A program made the position numbers and the translations under genes. This document shows, piece after piece, positions 7,073 to 14,835 of a DNA stretch of 20,007 nucleotides; position 1 is the first letter of the stretch; every line of letters starts with the position of its first letter. Source of the DNA: DASULK01 sp036381835 (GTDB lineage Bacteria; Actinomycetota; Actinomycetes; Mycobacteriales; Micromonosporaceae); the NCBI GenBank assembly GCA_036381835.1, contig DASVCA010000165.1, forward strand, positions 1 through 20,007, written 5' to 3'. The notes under the pieces are model-generated. The model saw nothing but the letters and a program-made list of their open reading frames with translations, did not search any database and was not told where the DNA came from.

Positions 7073-8104
7073 TCAACCGCGGAATATCTCCGTCAGAACC
7101 GCGATGGCGCGGTCGATCGCATCGTCGTCCACGTCCATGTGGGTGACCAGGCGCGCGAAACGCGGGCCGAGCACCGAGACCAGCACACCCCCGGATCGGG
7201 CCGCCTCGGCCAGCTCGGCCGCGTCAAACGGGGCCTTGGTGAGATCCAGCGGCACGATGTTGGTGCGCACCTCCCCGGCCACCACACCGAACGGCGCGAG
7301 CGCCTCCGCCAGGCGAGCGGCTCGGGCGTGGTCCTCGGCCAAGCGGGCGATGTGATGCCGCAGGGCGTAACGACCGGCGGCGGCGAGGATACCGGCCTGG
7401 CGCATGCCGCCGCCCATCCGCTTGCGGATCCAACGCGCCCGGTCGACCCGTTCCGCGCTGCCCACGACCAACGACCCGACCGGCGCGCCCAGCCCCTTGG
7501 ACAGGCAGACCGAGACCGTGTCGAAAAGCCGGCCGTAGGTCGCCAGCGGCACCGAGTCCGCGACGTGCGCGTGCCAGATGCGGGCACCGTCGCAGTGCAC
7601 CGCCACCCCGGCCTCGTCGGCGACACGCCGCAACTCCTGCAGGGCCGGCAGCGGAATCACGCCGCCACCGCCCCGGTTGTGGGTCTGCTCGACCGCGATC
7701 GCCCGGGTCGGCACGGCGTAGTACCCGTCCGGCCGGATCATGGCGGCCACCGCCGCCGGGTCCAGGTCGGCCCCGGTCGCCGGCCACGTGCGGGAAGAGA
7801 TCCCGCCGTACGCCGCGGCGGCACCGAGCTCGTAGGTCACCACGTGCGCGTCCGCGTCGCAGAGCAGTTCCGACCCCGGCGGCACCAGCACCTGCAGGGC
7901 GATCTGGTTGGACATCGAACCGCTCGGCGCGAACAGCGCCGCCTCGTGCCCGAACAGCGCCGCGACCTCGGCCTCCAACGCGTTGACCGTCGGATCCTCG
8001 CCGTACACGTCGTCGCCGACCTCGGCCTCGGCCATCGCCGCACGCATGCCCGCGGTCGGCCGAGTCACCGTGTCGGAACGGAGATCGATCATTCGCTCAG
8101 CCAC
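7073..8104 (-). CDS. ltaE: Low-specificity L-threonine aldolase
   Basis: The product is 343 residues, a full-length PLP enzyme of the beta-eliminating lyase fold. It cleaves L-threonine or L-allo-threonine to glycine and acetaldehyde. Family landmarks are MIDLRSDTVTRPT at the N-terminus, DDVYGEDPTVNALE (31-44), FAPSGSMSNQIAL (58-70), DADAHV with the active-site His87, EQTHNRGGG (139-147), HCDGARIWHAH (170-180) and SVCLSKGLGAPVGS (198-211) with the PLP-binding Lys203. The GTG at 8104 overlaps the end of the DAHP synthase gene by 8 bases, suggesting coupled translation. An in-frame ATG at 8092 (MIDLRS) is an equally good start by family comparison. A terminator lies just downstream. Confidence 0.93.
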   Translation of the reverse strand: MAERMIDLRSDTVTRPTAGMRAAMAEAEVGDDVYGEDPTVNALEAEVAALFGHEAALFAPSGSMSNQIALQVLVPPGSELLCDADAHVVTYELGAAAAYGGISSRTWPATGADLDPAAVAAMIRPDGYYAVPTRAIAVEQTHNRGGGGVIPLPALQELRRVADEAGVAVHCDGARIWHAHVADSVPLATYGRLFDTVSVCLSKGLGAPVGSLVVGSAERVDRARWIRKRMGGGMRQAGILAAAGRYALRHHIARLAEDHARAARLAEALAPFGVVAGEVRTNIVPLDLTKAPFDAAELAEAARSGGVLVSVLGPRFARLVTHMDVDDDAIDRAIAVLTEIFRG

Positions 8105-9503
8105 GCAGCATCTCCGCGACCAGGAAGGCCAACTCCAACGACTGCTGGGTGTTCAGCCGCGGGTCGCAGGCGGTCTCGTACCGGTCGGGCAGGTCGAGGT
8201 CGTCGATGCCCTGGGCGCCACCGAGGCACTCGGTGACGTCCTCACCGGTCAACTCCACGTGCAGGCCGCCGGGATGGGTCGCCAGCTCCCGGTGCACCTC
8301 GAAGTAGCCGAGCACCTCGTCCACGATGCGGTCGAAGTGGCGGGTCTTGTAGCCGTTCGACGACTCATGGGTGTTGCCGTGCATCGGGTCGCACTGCCAC
8401 ACCACCTTCGCCCCGGCGGCGGTCACCTTCTCCACGATCGGCGGCAGCACATCCCGGACCCGATGGTTGCCCATCCGGCTGATCAGCGTGAGTCGTCCCG
8501 GCACGTTGTCCGGATTCAGCTTCTCGCACAACTCGAGCGCCTGCTCCGGGGTGGTGGAAGGACCGATCTTGACCCCGATGGGGTTGGCGATGCGGGAGAC
8601 GAAGTCGATGTGCGCACCGTCGATCTGCCGGGTGCGTTCGCCGATCCAGAGGAAGTGGCCGGACAGCCCGTACGCCCGTCCGTCGTTGACCCGGGTCAGC
8701 GCCCGGTCGTACTCCAAGGCCAGCGCCTCGTGGGAGCAGTAGAGGGTGACGGTGCGCAACGTCTCCTCGTCGGTCAGCCCGCACGCCCGGATGAAGGCCA
8801 GGGCCCGATCGATCTCCCGGGCGATCGCGTCGTACCGCTCGCCGGCCGGCGAGTTGCGCACGAAGTCCTTGTTCCAGTCGTGCACCGCGTGCAGGTCCGC
8901 GAGGCCACCGGACACGTAGGCGCGGAGCATGTTCATTGCCGCCGCCGAGTTCGCGTACGCGCGGATCATGCGCTGCGGGTCGGGGACCCGTGCCTCCGGC
9001 GTCGGCTCCAGCGAGTTGATCATGTCTCCGCGGTACGACGGCAGCCCCAGCGCGTCCACCGGGGACGAGCGAGGCTTGGTGTACTGACCCGCTACCCGGG
9101 CGACCTTGACGACCGGCATGGACGCGCCGTAGGTCAGCACCACGGCCATCTGCAGCAGCGTACGCGCGTTCGCCAGCAGATGGCTTTCCGTATTGTCGAC
9201 GAAGGTCTCTGCGCAGTCGCCCCCCTGGAGCAGGAACGCCTTGCCCTCGCAGACCTCGGCCAGCCGCTGGCGCAGCAGGTCGACCTCGTACGGTGCCACG
9301 ATCGACGGCACGTTCTCGAGCACCCGGCACACCTCGTCCACCTGTGCCGGATCGGGCCAGGGCGGGGTCTGCGCCCGGGGCAGGCTGCGCCAACGATCGA
9401 GCCCCAACACGGCGTCCTCCGCCGAGTCGGCGGTCGGGCGGGGGGTCCGCAGGCCGGGGTGGCCCACGTGGGGATGGCTCAGCTCATGCCACTCTTGGCG
9501 CAT
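8097..9503 (-). CDS. aroG: 3-deoxy-7-phosphoheptulonate synthase, class II (DAHP synthase)
   Basis: The product is 468 residues and belongs to the plant-like class II DAHP synthases, of which Mycobacterium tuberculosis AroG is the known actinobacterial type. It condenses phosphoenolpyruvate and erythrose 4-phosphate, the first step of the shikimate pathway. Visible motifs are LLQGGDCAETF (91-101, metal-binding Cys97), VARVAGQYTKPRSSP, LPSYRGDMIN, AYVSGGLADLHAVHDWN, LYCSHEALALEYDRALTR, WIGERTRQIDGAH and VWQCDPMHGNTHES. Length and N-terminal extension fit the family. The ATG at 9503 has only a weak ribosome site. It lies 82 bases downstream of the site-2 protease gene on the same strand and overlaps the threonine aldolase gene, so co-transcription is likely. 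Confidence 0.95.
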   Translation of the reverse strand: MRQEWHELSHPHVGHPGLRTPRPTADSAEDAVLGLDRWRSLPRAQTPPWPDPAQVDEVCRVLENVPSIVAPYEVDLLRQRLAEVCEGKAFLLQGGDCAETFVDNTESHLLANARTLLQMAVVLTYGASMPVVKVARVAGQYTKPRSSPVDALGLPSYRGDMINSLEPTPEARVPDPQRMIRAYANSAAAMNMLRAYVSGGLADLHAVHDWNKDFVRNSPAGERYDAIAREIDRALAFIRACGLTDEETLRTVTLYCSHEALALEYDRALTRVNDGRAYGLSGHFLWIGERTRQIDGAHIDFVSRIANPIGVKIGPSTTPEQALELCEKLNPDNVPGRLTLISRMGNHRVRDVLPPIVEKVTAAGAKVVWQCDPMHGNTHESSNGYKTRHFDRIVDEVLGYFEVHRELATHPGGLHVELTGEDVTECLGGAQGIDDLDLPDRYETACDPRLNTQQSLELAFLVAEMLRG

Positions 9504-9585
9504 GGTTCAAAGCCTACGGCGGCCGGCCCGATGAGGTGCCGGCGAGGGTGGGCTGTCTCGTCGCCCGTGCATCGCAGGGCCGCTC

Positions 9586-10743
9586 CTACTCCGTCCAGCG
9601 CGCCGGCCGTTCGGCGTTCGTCCCCTGCCGCAGACTGCTGCGCTGGACCGCACGGCTGATGTCGCTGGGCGAGACGATGCCGACCAGCGCCCCCTCGGAA
9701 ACCACCAGCGCTCGGCCGTCCGAGCACTCACTGAGACGGGGCAGCAGGTCGGACAACGGCTCGTCGGGCCCGGCCGTGACGAGTTCGTCCGCCTGACAGG
9801 CGACCTCCCGCAGCGGGGTCGCGGCGCGCTGCTCGGCCGGCACCCGGCGCACCCGGTCGAGGGTGACCAGGCCGACCGGCTGACCGTCTTCGGCGAGCGG
9901 CAGCGTCGAATGCCGGTAGGCGAACAGATAGTGGTCGACGAAGTCGGCGACGGTCAGGTCGGGTGAGGCGGTCTGCGGCCGCTCGGTCATCACGTCCCGC
10001 ACCCGCACACCCGACAACGCGCTGCCCACCCTCGCCTGCTGTTCCTCGGCCGCCGCCGCCCCGATCAGGAACCAGCCGATGAGGGCCAGCCACAGCCCGC
10101 CGAACCCGGCGCCGATCAGGAACTGCCAGAGCCCGAGAACGATCAGCAGCACGCCGAAGACCCGCCCGGCCCGGGCGGCGGCGATCGCCGCCCAGGTGCG
10201 GTCGCCACGCCACTTCCACAGCGCGGCCCGCAGCACCCGGCCGCCGTCGAGGGGTGCCGCCGGCAGCAGGTTGAAGACCGCCAGCAGGACGTTGATGCCG
10301 GCCAGCCAGGAGAAGGCACCGACGACCAGCCCCTCCACCCCGGCCAGCGCCAGCCCGACGGCGACCACGGCGAACCCGAGTCCGATGACCAGACTGACCA
10401 GGGGCCCGACGCCGGCGATCCGCAGGTCCGCCCCCGGGCTCCTGGGTTCCCCCCGCAGTTCGGCCACCCCGCCGAACAGCCAGAGGGTGATGCCCCCGAC
10501 CTCCAACCCGTTGCGTTTGGCGAGTATCGCGTGCGAGACCTCGTGGGCCAGCAGGCCCGCGAAGAAGACGAACGCCGCGCTGATCCCGACCAGCAGGTAC
10601 GCCCAGGCGGGGTAGCCGGGGTAGGCGTTGGGTAGCAGGGTGGCCGTCAGACCGAAGGCGATCAACACGAAGATGACCAGAACACTCCAGTTGACGCCGA
10701 CCGGGACGCCGGCGATCCTGCCCAACGGAAGACTCGCCCTCAT
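9586..10743 (-). CDS. Site-2 protease family (M50) membrane metalloprotease with two CBS domains
   Basis: The product is 385 residues with several membrane segments in the first 230. The zinc site HEVSH (67-71, in LLAHEVSHAILAKRNG) and the second metal motif NLLPAAPLDGGRVLR (158-172) identify an intramembrane M50 protease. Two CBS domains follow (about 249-300 and 309-368), which usually sense adenine nucleotides. The arrangement matches Rip3-type actinobacterial S2P proteins and related SpoIVFB-like proteases. Such enzymes cut membrane-bound anti-sigma factors or similar substrates; no obvious substrate gene is adjacent. The ATG at 10743 lies 90 bases from the divergent FUSC gene, so a shared promoter region is likely. 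Confidence 0.92.
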   Translation of the reverse strand: MRASLPLGRIAGVPVGVNWSVLVIFVLIAFGLTATLLPNAYPGYPAWAYLLVGISAAFVFFAGLLAHEVSHAILAKRNGLEVGGITLWLFGGVAELRGEPRSPGADLRIAGVGPLVSLVIGLGFAVVAVGLALAGVEGLVVGAFSWLAGINVLLAVFNLLPAAPLDGGRVLRAALWKWRGDRTWAAIAAARAGRVFGVLLIVLGLWQFLIGAGFGGLWLALIGWFLIGAAAAEEQQARVGSALSGVRVRDVMTERPQTASPDLTVADFVDHYLFAYRHSTLPLAEDGQPVGLVTLDRVRRVPAEQRAATPLREVACQADELVTAGPDEPLSDLLPRLSECSDGRALVVSEGALVGIVSPSDISRAVQRSSLRQGTNAERPARWTE

Positions 10744-10833
10744 GTCGGCTCTCTACCCGAGGGAAAGCCCGTCAACCCAGGGAACCGCTCGTCGGCCCCG
10801 TTCCGGGCGGGTCCGAACCGGGTATTCGTCGGC

Positions 10834-12054
10834 ATGGTCATCGCCCGGAGGCTGCGCCGTCCGGCGGAGCCGAAGGCCGACGTCGACCAGCGACGCGTCG
10901 CACAGATATCGAAGGAGTTCAGCCGAAGCGGCAAGCGTTTGGCCCGCACTCGGACCCGGCGGCTGCGGGCCAACGGGATCATCGCACTGCAGGCCGGGCT
11001 CGCTGCGGTGCTGGCGTGGCTGGCCGCGGCCGAGCTGCTGCGTACCCCGGAGCCGGTCTTCGCCCCCGTCACCGCGGTCGGCGCGATCGTCGCGTCGCTC
11101 GGCCAGCGGCTGCGCCATTCGCTGGAGCGGGTCGCCGGCGTGTTGATCGGCATCGCCGCCGGCGATCTGCTGATCGCCGTCGTCGGCATCGGCCCGTGGC
11201 AGACCGGGCTCGCGGTGGTGCTCGCCGTCTACGGCTCGATGCTGCTGAGCGGCAGCGGGCAGCTCGTCAGCCAGGCATCCAGCACCGCGGTGCTGGTCGG
11301 TGCCCTGACCCCGCAGAACCCGGACTTCGAACTGCCACGGTTCGTCAACGGGGTCGTGGGCGCCCTGGTCGGGCTCGTCGTGGTGGTGGTGCTGCTGCCG
11401 CTCAACCCACTGCGGCTGGTGGAACGGGCGGGGCAGCCGATGCTCACCGACTTCGCCGGACAACTGCGTGAAGCGGCCCGGGCGCTGGCCGCCGGGGACG
11501 CGGACCGAGTCGATCGGCTACTGGCCCGCAACCGGGACCTCACCGGCAAGCTCGGCCGGTTGCGGACCGCCCTGCAGGGTGCCCGCGAGGCCACGAATCT
11601 CGCCCCCCTGTGGTGGCATCGCCGAGAGGTACTCGCCCGGTACGAGGCGGGTGCCAAGCACCTGGAGCGCGCGGTGGAGAGCAGTCGGCCGCTGCTGCGC
11701 CGTTCGGTGACGCTGCTGCGAGACCGCGAGCCCGTGCCACGGCAGCTGCCCACCGCGGTCGCCGAACTCGGGGAAGCGGTGCGGCAGCTGCTACTCACCG
11801 TAACGAGGGGACAGGGCCCGGATCGGGCACGCGAGCGGGCGCTGCGGGCGGCGAGCGCGGCCGGACAAGCGTACGAGGCGGGCGTCGGATTCTCCGGCGG
11901 CGTGGTTGTGGCGCAGGTCCGGACTGTCGGCACGGACCTGCTGCGGGCGACCGGCCTGAGTCGGCGGGACGCCGTCCGACTCATTCGGCAGGCGGTGCGG
12001 GGCAGGTTGCCCCGCACCGTCCGCTCCGAGCCCGAGCGCGAGGACGCCGGCTAG
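10834..12054 (+). CDS. FUSC-family (aromatic acid exporter-like) inner membrane protein
   Basis: The product is 406 residues. After a basic N-terminus (about 1-45) come some six hydrophobic segments (about 48-68, 76-92, 98-118, 123-140, 145-160, 170-190) with the FUSC-like pattern EPVFAPVTAVGAIVASLG and QRLRHSLERVAGVLIGIAAGD. A long, charged, helical cytoplasmic C-terminal half follows (200-406). The family includes YccS-like and AaeB-type proteins; AaeB exports aromatic carboxylates, but substrates of actinobacterial members are mostly unknown. It is divergent from the S2P gene. Its stop codon overlaps the tail of the convergent transducer-like gene by four bases. The ATG at 10834 has only a weak ribosome site, so the true start could differ slightly. 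Confidence 0.85.
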   Translation: MVIARRLRRPAEPKADVDQRRVAQISKEFSRSGKRLARTRTRRLRANGIIALQAGLAAVLAWLAAAELLRTPEPVFAPVTAVGAIVASLGQRLRHSLERVAGVLIGIAAGDLLIAVVGIGPWQTGLAVVLAVYGSMLLSGSGQLVSQASSTAVLVGALTPQNPDFELPRFVNGVVGALVGLVVVVVLLPLNPLRLVERAGQPMLTDFAGQLREAARALAAGDADRVDRLLARNRDLTGKLGRLRTALQGAREATNLAPLWWHRREVLARYEAGAKHLERAVESSRPLLRRSVTLLRDREPVPRQLPTAVAELGEAVRQLLLTVTRGQGPDRARERALRAASAAGQAYEAGVGFSGGVVVAQVRTVGTDLLRATGLSRRDAVRLIRQAVRGRLPRTVRSEPEREDAG

Positions 12055-12428
12055 TCAACGGGGTGGGCGATGCCGCCTAGCAGGCCCAACGCACCCGGGA
12101 TGCGGGTGTCCTGACGGACGAACTGCACCACGACCGGCACCGATGACCGGACGACCCAGCCGAACTGTCGGTCCAGCCGGATCGCCTCCGGGTCGATCAG
12201 ATCGTTGAAGCGAACGTGGCGGATCCGCCGGGCGGGCACCGTCAGCGGATACGGCCCCACCGGCTCCTGGTCGGAGTAGTAGACGGTGATCTCGATCTCG
12301 GCTGGTTCGTCGCCGGGGTTGAGTACGCATAGTTGCTCGAATGCGGTGAATTCGGGCTCCCTGCCGTTACCCGGGAAGGGTATGTGTCCTCCCGGAACCG
12401 CCCACATCGTGTGCCCGAATCCGGCCAT
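12051..12428 (-). CDS. Sensory rhodopsin transducer (ASRT) family protein
   Basis: The product is 125 residues, the normal size of the Anabaena sensory rhodopsin transducer family (PF07100). Characteristic pieces are G.TMWAVPGGHIP at the start, FEQLCVLNPGDEPAEIEITVYYSD, QEPVGPYPLTVPARRIRHVRFNDL (a near-diagnostic string) and VPVVVQFVRQDTR near the end. In Anabaena this soluble tetrameric beta-protein couples to a sensory rhodopsin, but most homologues lack a rhodopsin partner, and the fold has been proposed to bind small molecules, perhaps sugars. No rhodopsin gene is in the window. Its ATG overlaps the stop of the sugar-lactone oxidase-like gene (TGATG), so the two are coupled and probably work on the same compound. 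No signal peptide is seen. Confidence 0.88.
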   Translation of the reverse strand: MAGFGHTMWAVPGGHIPFPGNGREPEFTAFEQLCVLNPGDEPAEIEITVYYSDQEPVGPYPLTVPARRIRHVRFNDLIDPEAIRLDRQFGWVVRSSVPVVVQFVRQDTRIPGALGLLGGIAHPVD

Positions 12429-13618
12429 CAGTGCTCTCCGAGCAGGCCGGCGAGGTACGGCGTGCGGAAGACCCCGTCGGGATCGAGCATCCTGCGGATC
12501 TCGCGGAACGTGTCCCAGTGGGGGTAGAGGGGGCGTAACCGGGGCGCGGTCAGGGAGTGCTTCTTGCCCCAGTGCGGACGCCCGCCGTGGTCCAGGAAGA
12601 CCGCCTCCGCGTCGGCGAAGTACTCGTCGTACGGCAGGTGGGCGTTCTGCAGGCAGGCGATACTGACGGTGTCGCGCCGGTACGAGGGGCTGAGATAGAT
12701 GTCGTCGGCGGCAATGGTGCGGACCAGGACCCGCCAGCCCACGCCGACCCGGTGCCGCTCCTTGATCCGGCGACGGAGCTCGGCGAAGCAGGCCGGGAAC
12801 GCCTCCACCGGCATCATGTACTCGATCTCGTCGAACCGCAGCTCCCGATGCTGCGGGATCTCCTCGTGGCTGGGCCCGACCCGGTGCAGCCGGGGTGGGG
12901 TAGGCGGCCGGAAGCCCGGCTGCTCACCCCGGCGGTTGAGGATGCGGATCTGGGTCAGGTCGCTGCGCGGATACCAGTAGAAGTCCATGTTCCGGTTCTG
13001 CGACTGCAGCTCTTCGAGGTGGGCCAGGGTCCAGTCGACGGGCATGCACCAGGCGGTCCGCTCCACCTCGTAGACCTCCTTCAGGCGCAGGGTGAGGCGG
13101 GTGATGACGCCGAGCGCGCCCAGCGACATCCGCGCCGCCGGCAGCAGGCGGGGATGTTCCTGGTCGGAGATGTCCAGCACCTCGCCGAGCCCGGTGACCA
13201 GACGCACACCGACGACCTGGGTGGACAGGTTGCCGAACCGCACCCCGGTGCCGTGGGTGCCGGTCGCGGTCGCCCCGACCAGGGTCTGGTAGTCGACGTC
13301 GCCGAGGTTCTCCATGGCCAGACCGGCCTGGAACAGGCTCTTGCCCACCTCGCGCAGCCGGGTCCCAGCGCGGAACGTGGCCAGGGCACCCTCCCGGTGG
13401 TGCTGGATCGGTCCGGTCAACCGGTCCATGCCGACCAGGATGTCGTCGGTACGCACCAACGGACTGGACGAGTGCCCCGCCCCGACGGGGCGCAGTAGCC
13501 TTCCGCGCTCACGAGCCCGCCGGACCAGTTCCACCACTTCCGCCTCGTCTGCGGGCTGCGCCAGTTCGGCCGGGGTGAATCGCACACTGCCCGACCAGTT
13601 GGCCCACTCCCGCCCCAC
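12428..13618 (-). CDS. FAD-dependent D-arabinono-1,4-lactone oxidase-type oxidoreductase
   Basis: The product is 396 residues and belongs to the aldonolactone oxidase / VAO flavoprotein family. The N-terminal FAD-binding (PCMH) domain shows LLRPVGAGHSSSP (41-53), where His49 is positioned for covalent flavin attachment, and DYQTLVGATATGTHGTG (109-125). The C-terminal ALO domain includes FYWYPRSD (213-220) and the conserved PHWGKKH (348-354), followed by LDPDGVFRTPYL. Members oxidise sugar lactones, alditols or related polyols with oxygen. The exact substrate cannot be read from the sequence. The GTG at 13618 gives MGREWANWSG, the usual family beginning. It is divergent from the methyltransferase gene and coupled to the transducer homologue downstream. 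Confidence 0.9.
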   Translation of the reverse strand: MGREWANWSGSVRFTPAELAQPADEAEVVELVRRARERGRLLRPVGAGHSSSPLVRTDDILVGMDRLTGPIQHHREGALATFRAGTRLREVGKSLFQAGLAMENLGDVDYQTLVGATATGTHGTGVRFGNLSTQVVGVRLVTGLGEVLDISDQEHPRLLPAARMSLGALGVITRLTLRLKEVYEVERTAWCMPVDWTLAHLEELQSQNRNMDFYWYPRSDLTQIRILNRRGEQPGFRPPTPPRLHRVGPSHEEIPQHRELRFDEIEYMMPVEAFPACFAELRRRIKERHRVGVGWRVLVRTIAADDIYLSPSYRRDTVSIACLQNAHLPYDEYFADAEAVFLDHGGRPHWGKKHSLTAPRLRPLYPHWDTFREIRRMLDPDGVFRTPYLAGLLGEH

Positions 13619-13698
13619 CGGCGCGGCCTACCCTCGACAGGAAGCCGCAAACCGACGTTGCGGTCCGCGGCCGGATAGGAAGTAGGCGGAGAAGCGTC

Positions 13699-14310
13699 AT
13701 GAACAGCAGTGAGTGGGACGCCCGGTACGCGGCGGCACCGGAGCTGGTGTGGAGCGCCCAGCCCAACCGGTTCGTGGTGGAGGAGGTGACGCGGCTGCGG
13801 CCGGGCAGGGCACTGGATCTGGCCGCCGGGGAGGGACGCAACGCGATCTGGCTGGCCGAGCAAGGCTGGCGGACCACGGCCGTGGACTTCTCGCGGGTCG
13901 CGGTCGAACGGGGGCGACGGTGGGCCCGGGAGCGTGGGGTGGAGGTTACCTGGCAGGTCGCGGATGTACGCACCTACCAGCCCGCCGAAGGGGGGTTCGA
14001 TCTGGTGCTGCTGGCCTATCTGCACCTACCCGCCGCGGATCTGGCCGCCGTGCTGCGGCGGGCCCGGTCCGCGTTGGCGCCCGGCGGGTGCCTGCTCTTC
14101 GTCGGTCACGATCTGGCCAACCTGGCCGACGGTATCGGCGGCCCACAGGATGCAGCGGTACTGCACACGGTCGACGGGATCGTGGCGGAGCTGGTCGGCT
14201 TGGAGATCCGCCGCGCCGAGACGGCCCGCCGACCGGTGCCGGTCGAGGACGGCACGGTCGACGCGCTGGACACCGTGGTCGTGGCCAGGCGTCCGAGGAC
14301 GGACGCCTAG
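13699..14310 (+). CDS. Class I SAM-dependent methyltransferase
   Basis: The product is 203 residues with a Rossmann methyltransferase fold. Motif I is ALDLAAGEGRNAIWLAEQG (38-56), followed by the acidic residue of motif II in TAVDFS (Asp63), then VADVRTY and FDLVLLAYLHLP (motif IV region), and LAPGGCLLFVGHD (motif VI region). The opening SEWDARYAAAPELVWSAQPN is typical of small TehB-like or thiol-methyltransferase-like proteins in actinomycetes. The methyl acceptor is unknown. The ATG at 13699 has a GGAG ribosome site (about 13690). The gene ends at a hairpin shared with the convergent chaB-like gene. Confidence 0.88.
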   Translation: MNSSEWDARYAAAPELVWSAQPNRFVVEEVTRLRPGRALDLAAGEGRNAIWLAEQGWRTTAVDFSRVAVERGRRWARERGVEVTWQVADVRTYQPAEGGFDLVLLAYLHLPAADLAAVLRRARSALAPGGCLLFVGHDLANLADGIGGPQDAAVLHTVDGIVAELVGLEIRRAETARRPVPVEDGTVDALDTVVVARRPRTDA

Positions 14311-14313
14311 TTC

Positions 14314-14350
14314 CGCAGGCGCGGTCACTTATCCTTCTTCCGCGCCTGCG
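14314..14350. terminator. Bidirectional hairpin between convergent genes
   Basis: CGCAGGCGCGG (14314-14324) and CCGCGCCTGCG (14340-14350) form a perfect 11-bp stem with a 15-nt loop. It begins 3 nt after the methyltransferase stop. For the opposite gene the stop codon (14325-14327) lies inside the loop, so the chaB-like coding end is part of the hairpin. No long T-tract follows in either direction, so termination strength is uncertain. Confidence 0.6.
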
Positions 14351-14765
14351 CCGTGGCCCGGGCGTTCGCCCGCCGGATGGCGTCGACGAGTTCGCCCTTG
14401 TTCATGTCCTCCGGGTGTTCGATGCCCACCCGCCGGGCGACGTCGTCGAGATGCCCCTTCGAGGCGTTCGCGTCCACGCCCTGGGCGGTCGGATACCGAT
14501 CGGTCACCGCCTGCGGAGCACCACGGGCGGCCTGGACGTCCGACGGACCGGCCTGCTCCTTCGGCTCCCAGTGGTCGCCGACCTTCTCATGGGTGTGTTT
14601 CAGAGAGGCGAACGCCGCGCGGTGGGCCCGCTCGCCCTTGCCGTACGTCTCCTCGGCCGATTCCAGGGTCTTCTTGTAGGTCCGTACCGCTTTGTCGTCC
14701 GATCGGGCGACGGTGGAGGGCACGTCGGGCCGCATCCGCTCGGCTTCCTCGTGCTTGTCCGGCAT
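14325..14765 (-). CDS. ChaB family protein with C-terminal Rho_N/SAP-like motif
   Basis: The product is 146 residues from the ATG at 14765 (MPDKHEEAER). The N-terminal half carries the ChaB signature: LPST-like VPSTVARSDDKAVRTYKKTLESAEETYGKGERAHRAAF, then SLKHTHEKVGDHW. ChaB was first annotated as a cation transport regulator, and the biochemical role remains unclear. The C-terminal HPEDMNKGELVDAIRRAN resembles the Rho termination factor N-terminal / SAP helix-extended-loop-helix that binds nucleic acid or proteins. An in-frame GTG at 14774 would add three residues; I prefer the ATG because a G-rich ribosome site precedes it at good spacing. The protein is soluble and highly charged. It follows pucR on the same strand after about 70 bases. 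Confidence 0.85.
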   Translation of the reverse strand: MPDKHEEAERMRPDVPSTVARSDDKAVRTYKKTLESAEETYGKGERAHRAAFASLKHTHEKVGDHWEPKEQAGPSDVQAARGAPQAVTDRYPTAQGVDANASKGHLDDVARRVGIEHPEDMNKGELVDAIRRANARATAQARKKDK

Positions 14766-14835
14766 GTCGATCACCCCCCGCTCCCGGGTCGAGTACCCGG
14801 GCGGGTTCGGCGCATTCCGGCGTGGGGGCGACGGT

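Noticed and set aside
6893..8104. Threonine aldolase as part of the synthetase operon
   Set aside because: Although on the same strand, a hairpin with a T-rich tail (7039-7065) and a separate AT-rich promoter-like stretch lie between them.
8371..9659. Long open frames antisense to the DAHP synthase and other genes
   Set aside because: They are produced by the strong third-position G/C bias. Their translations are rich in Arg, Pro and His and match no family, whereas the opposite strand encodes well-known enzymes.
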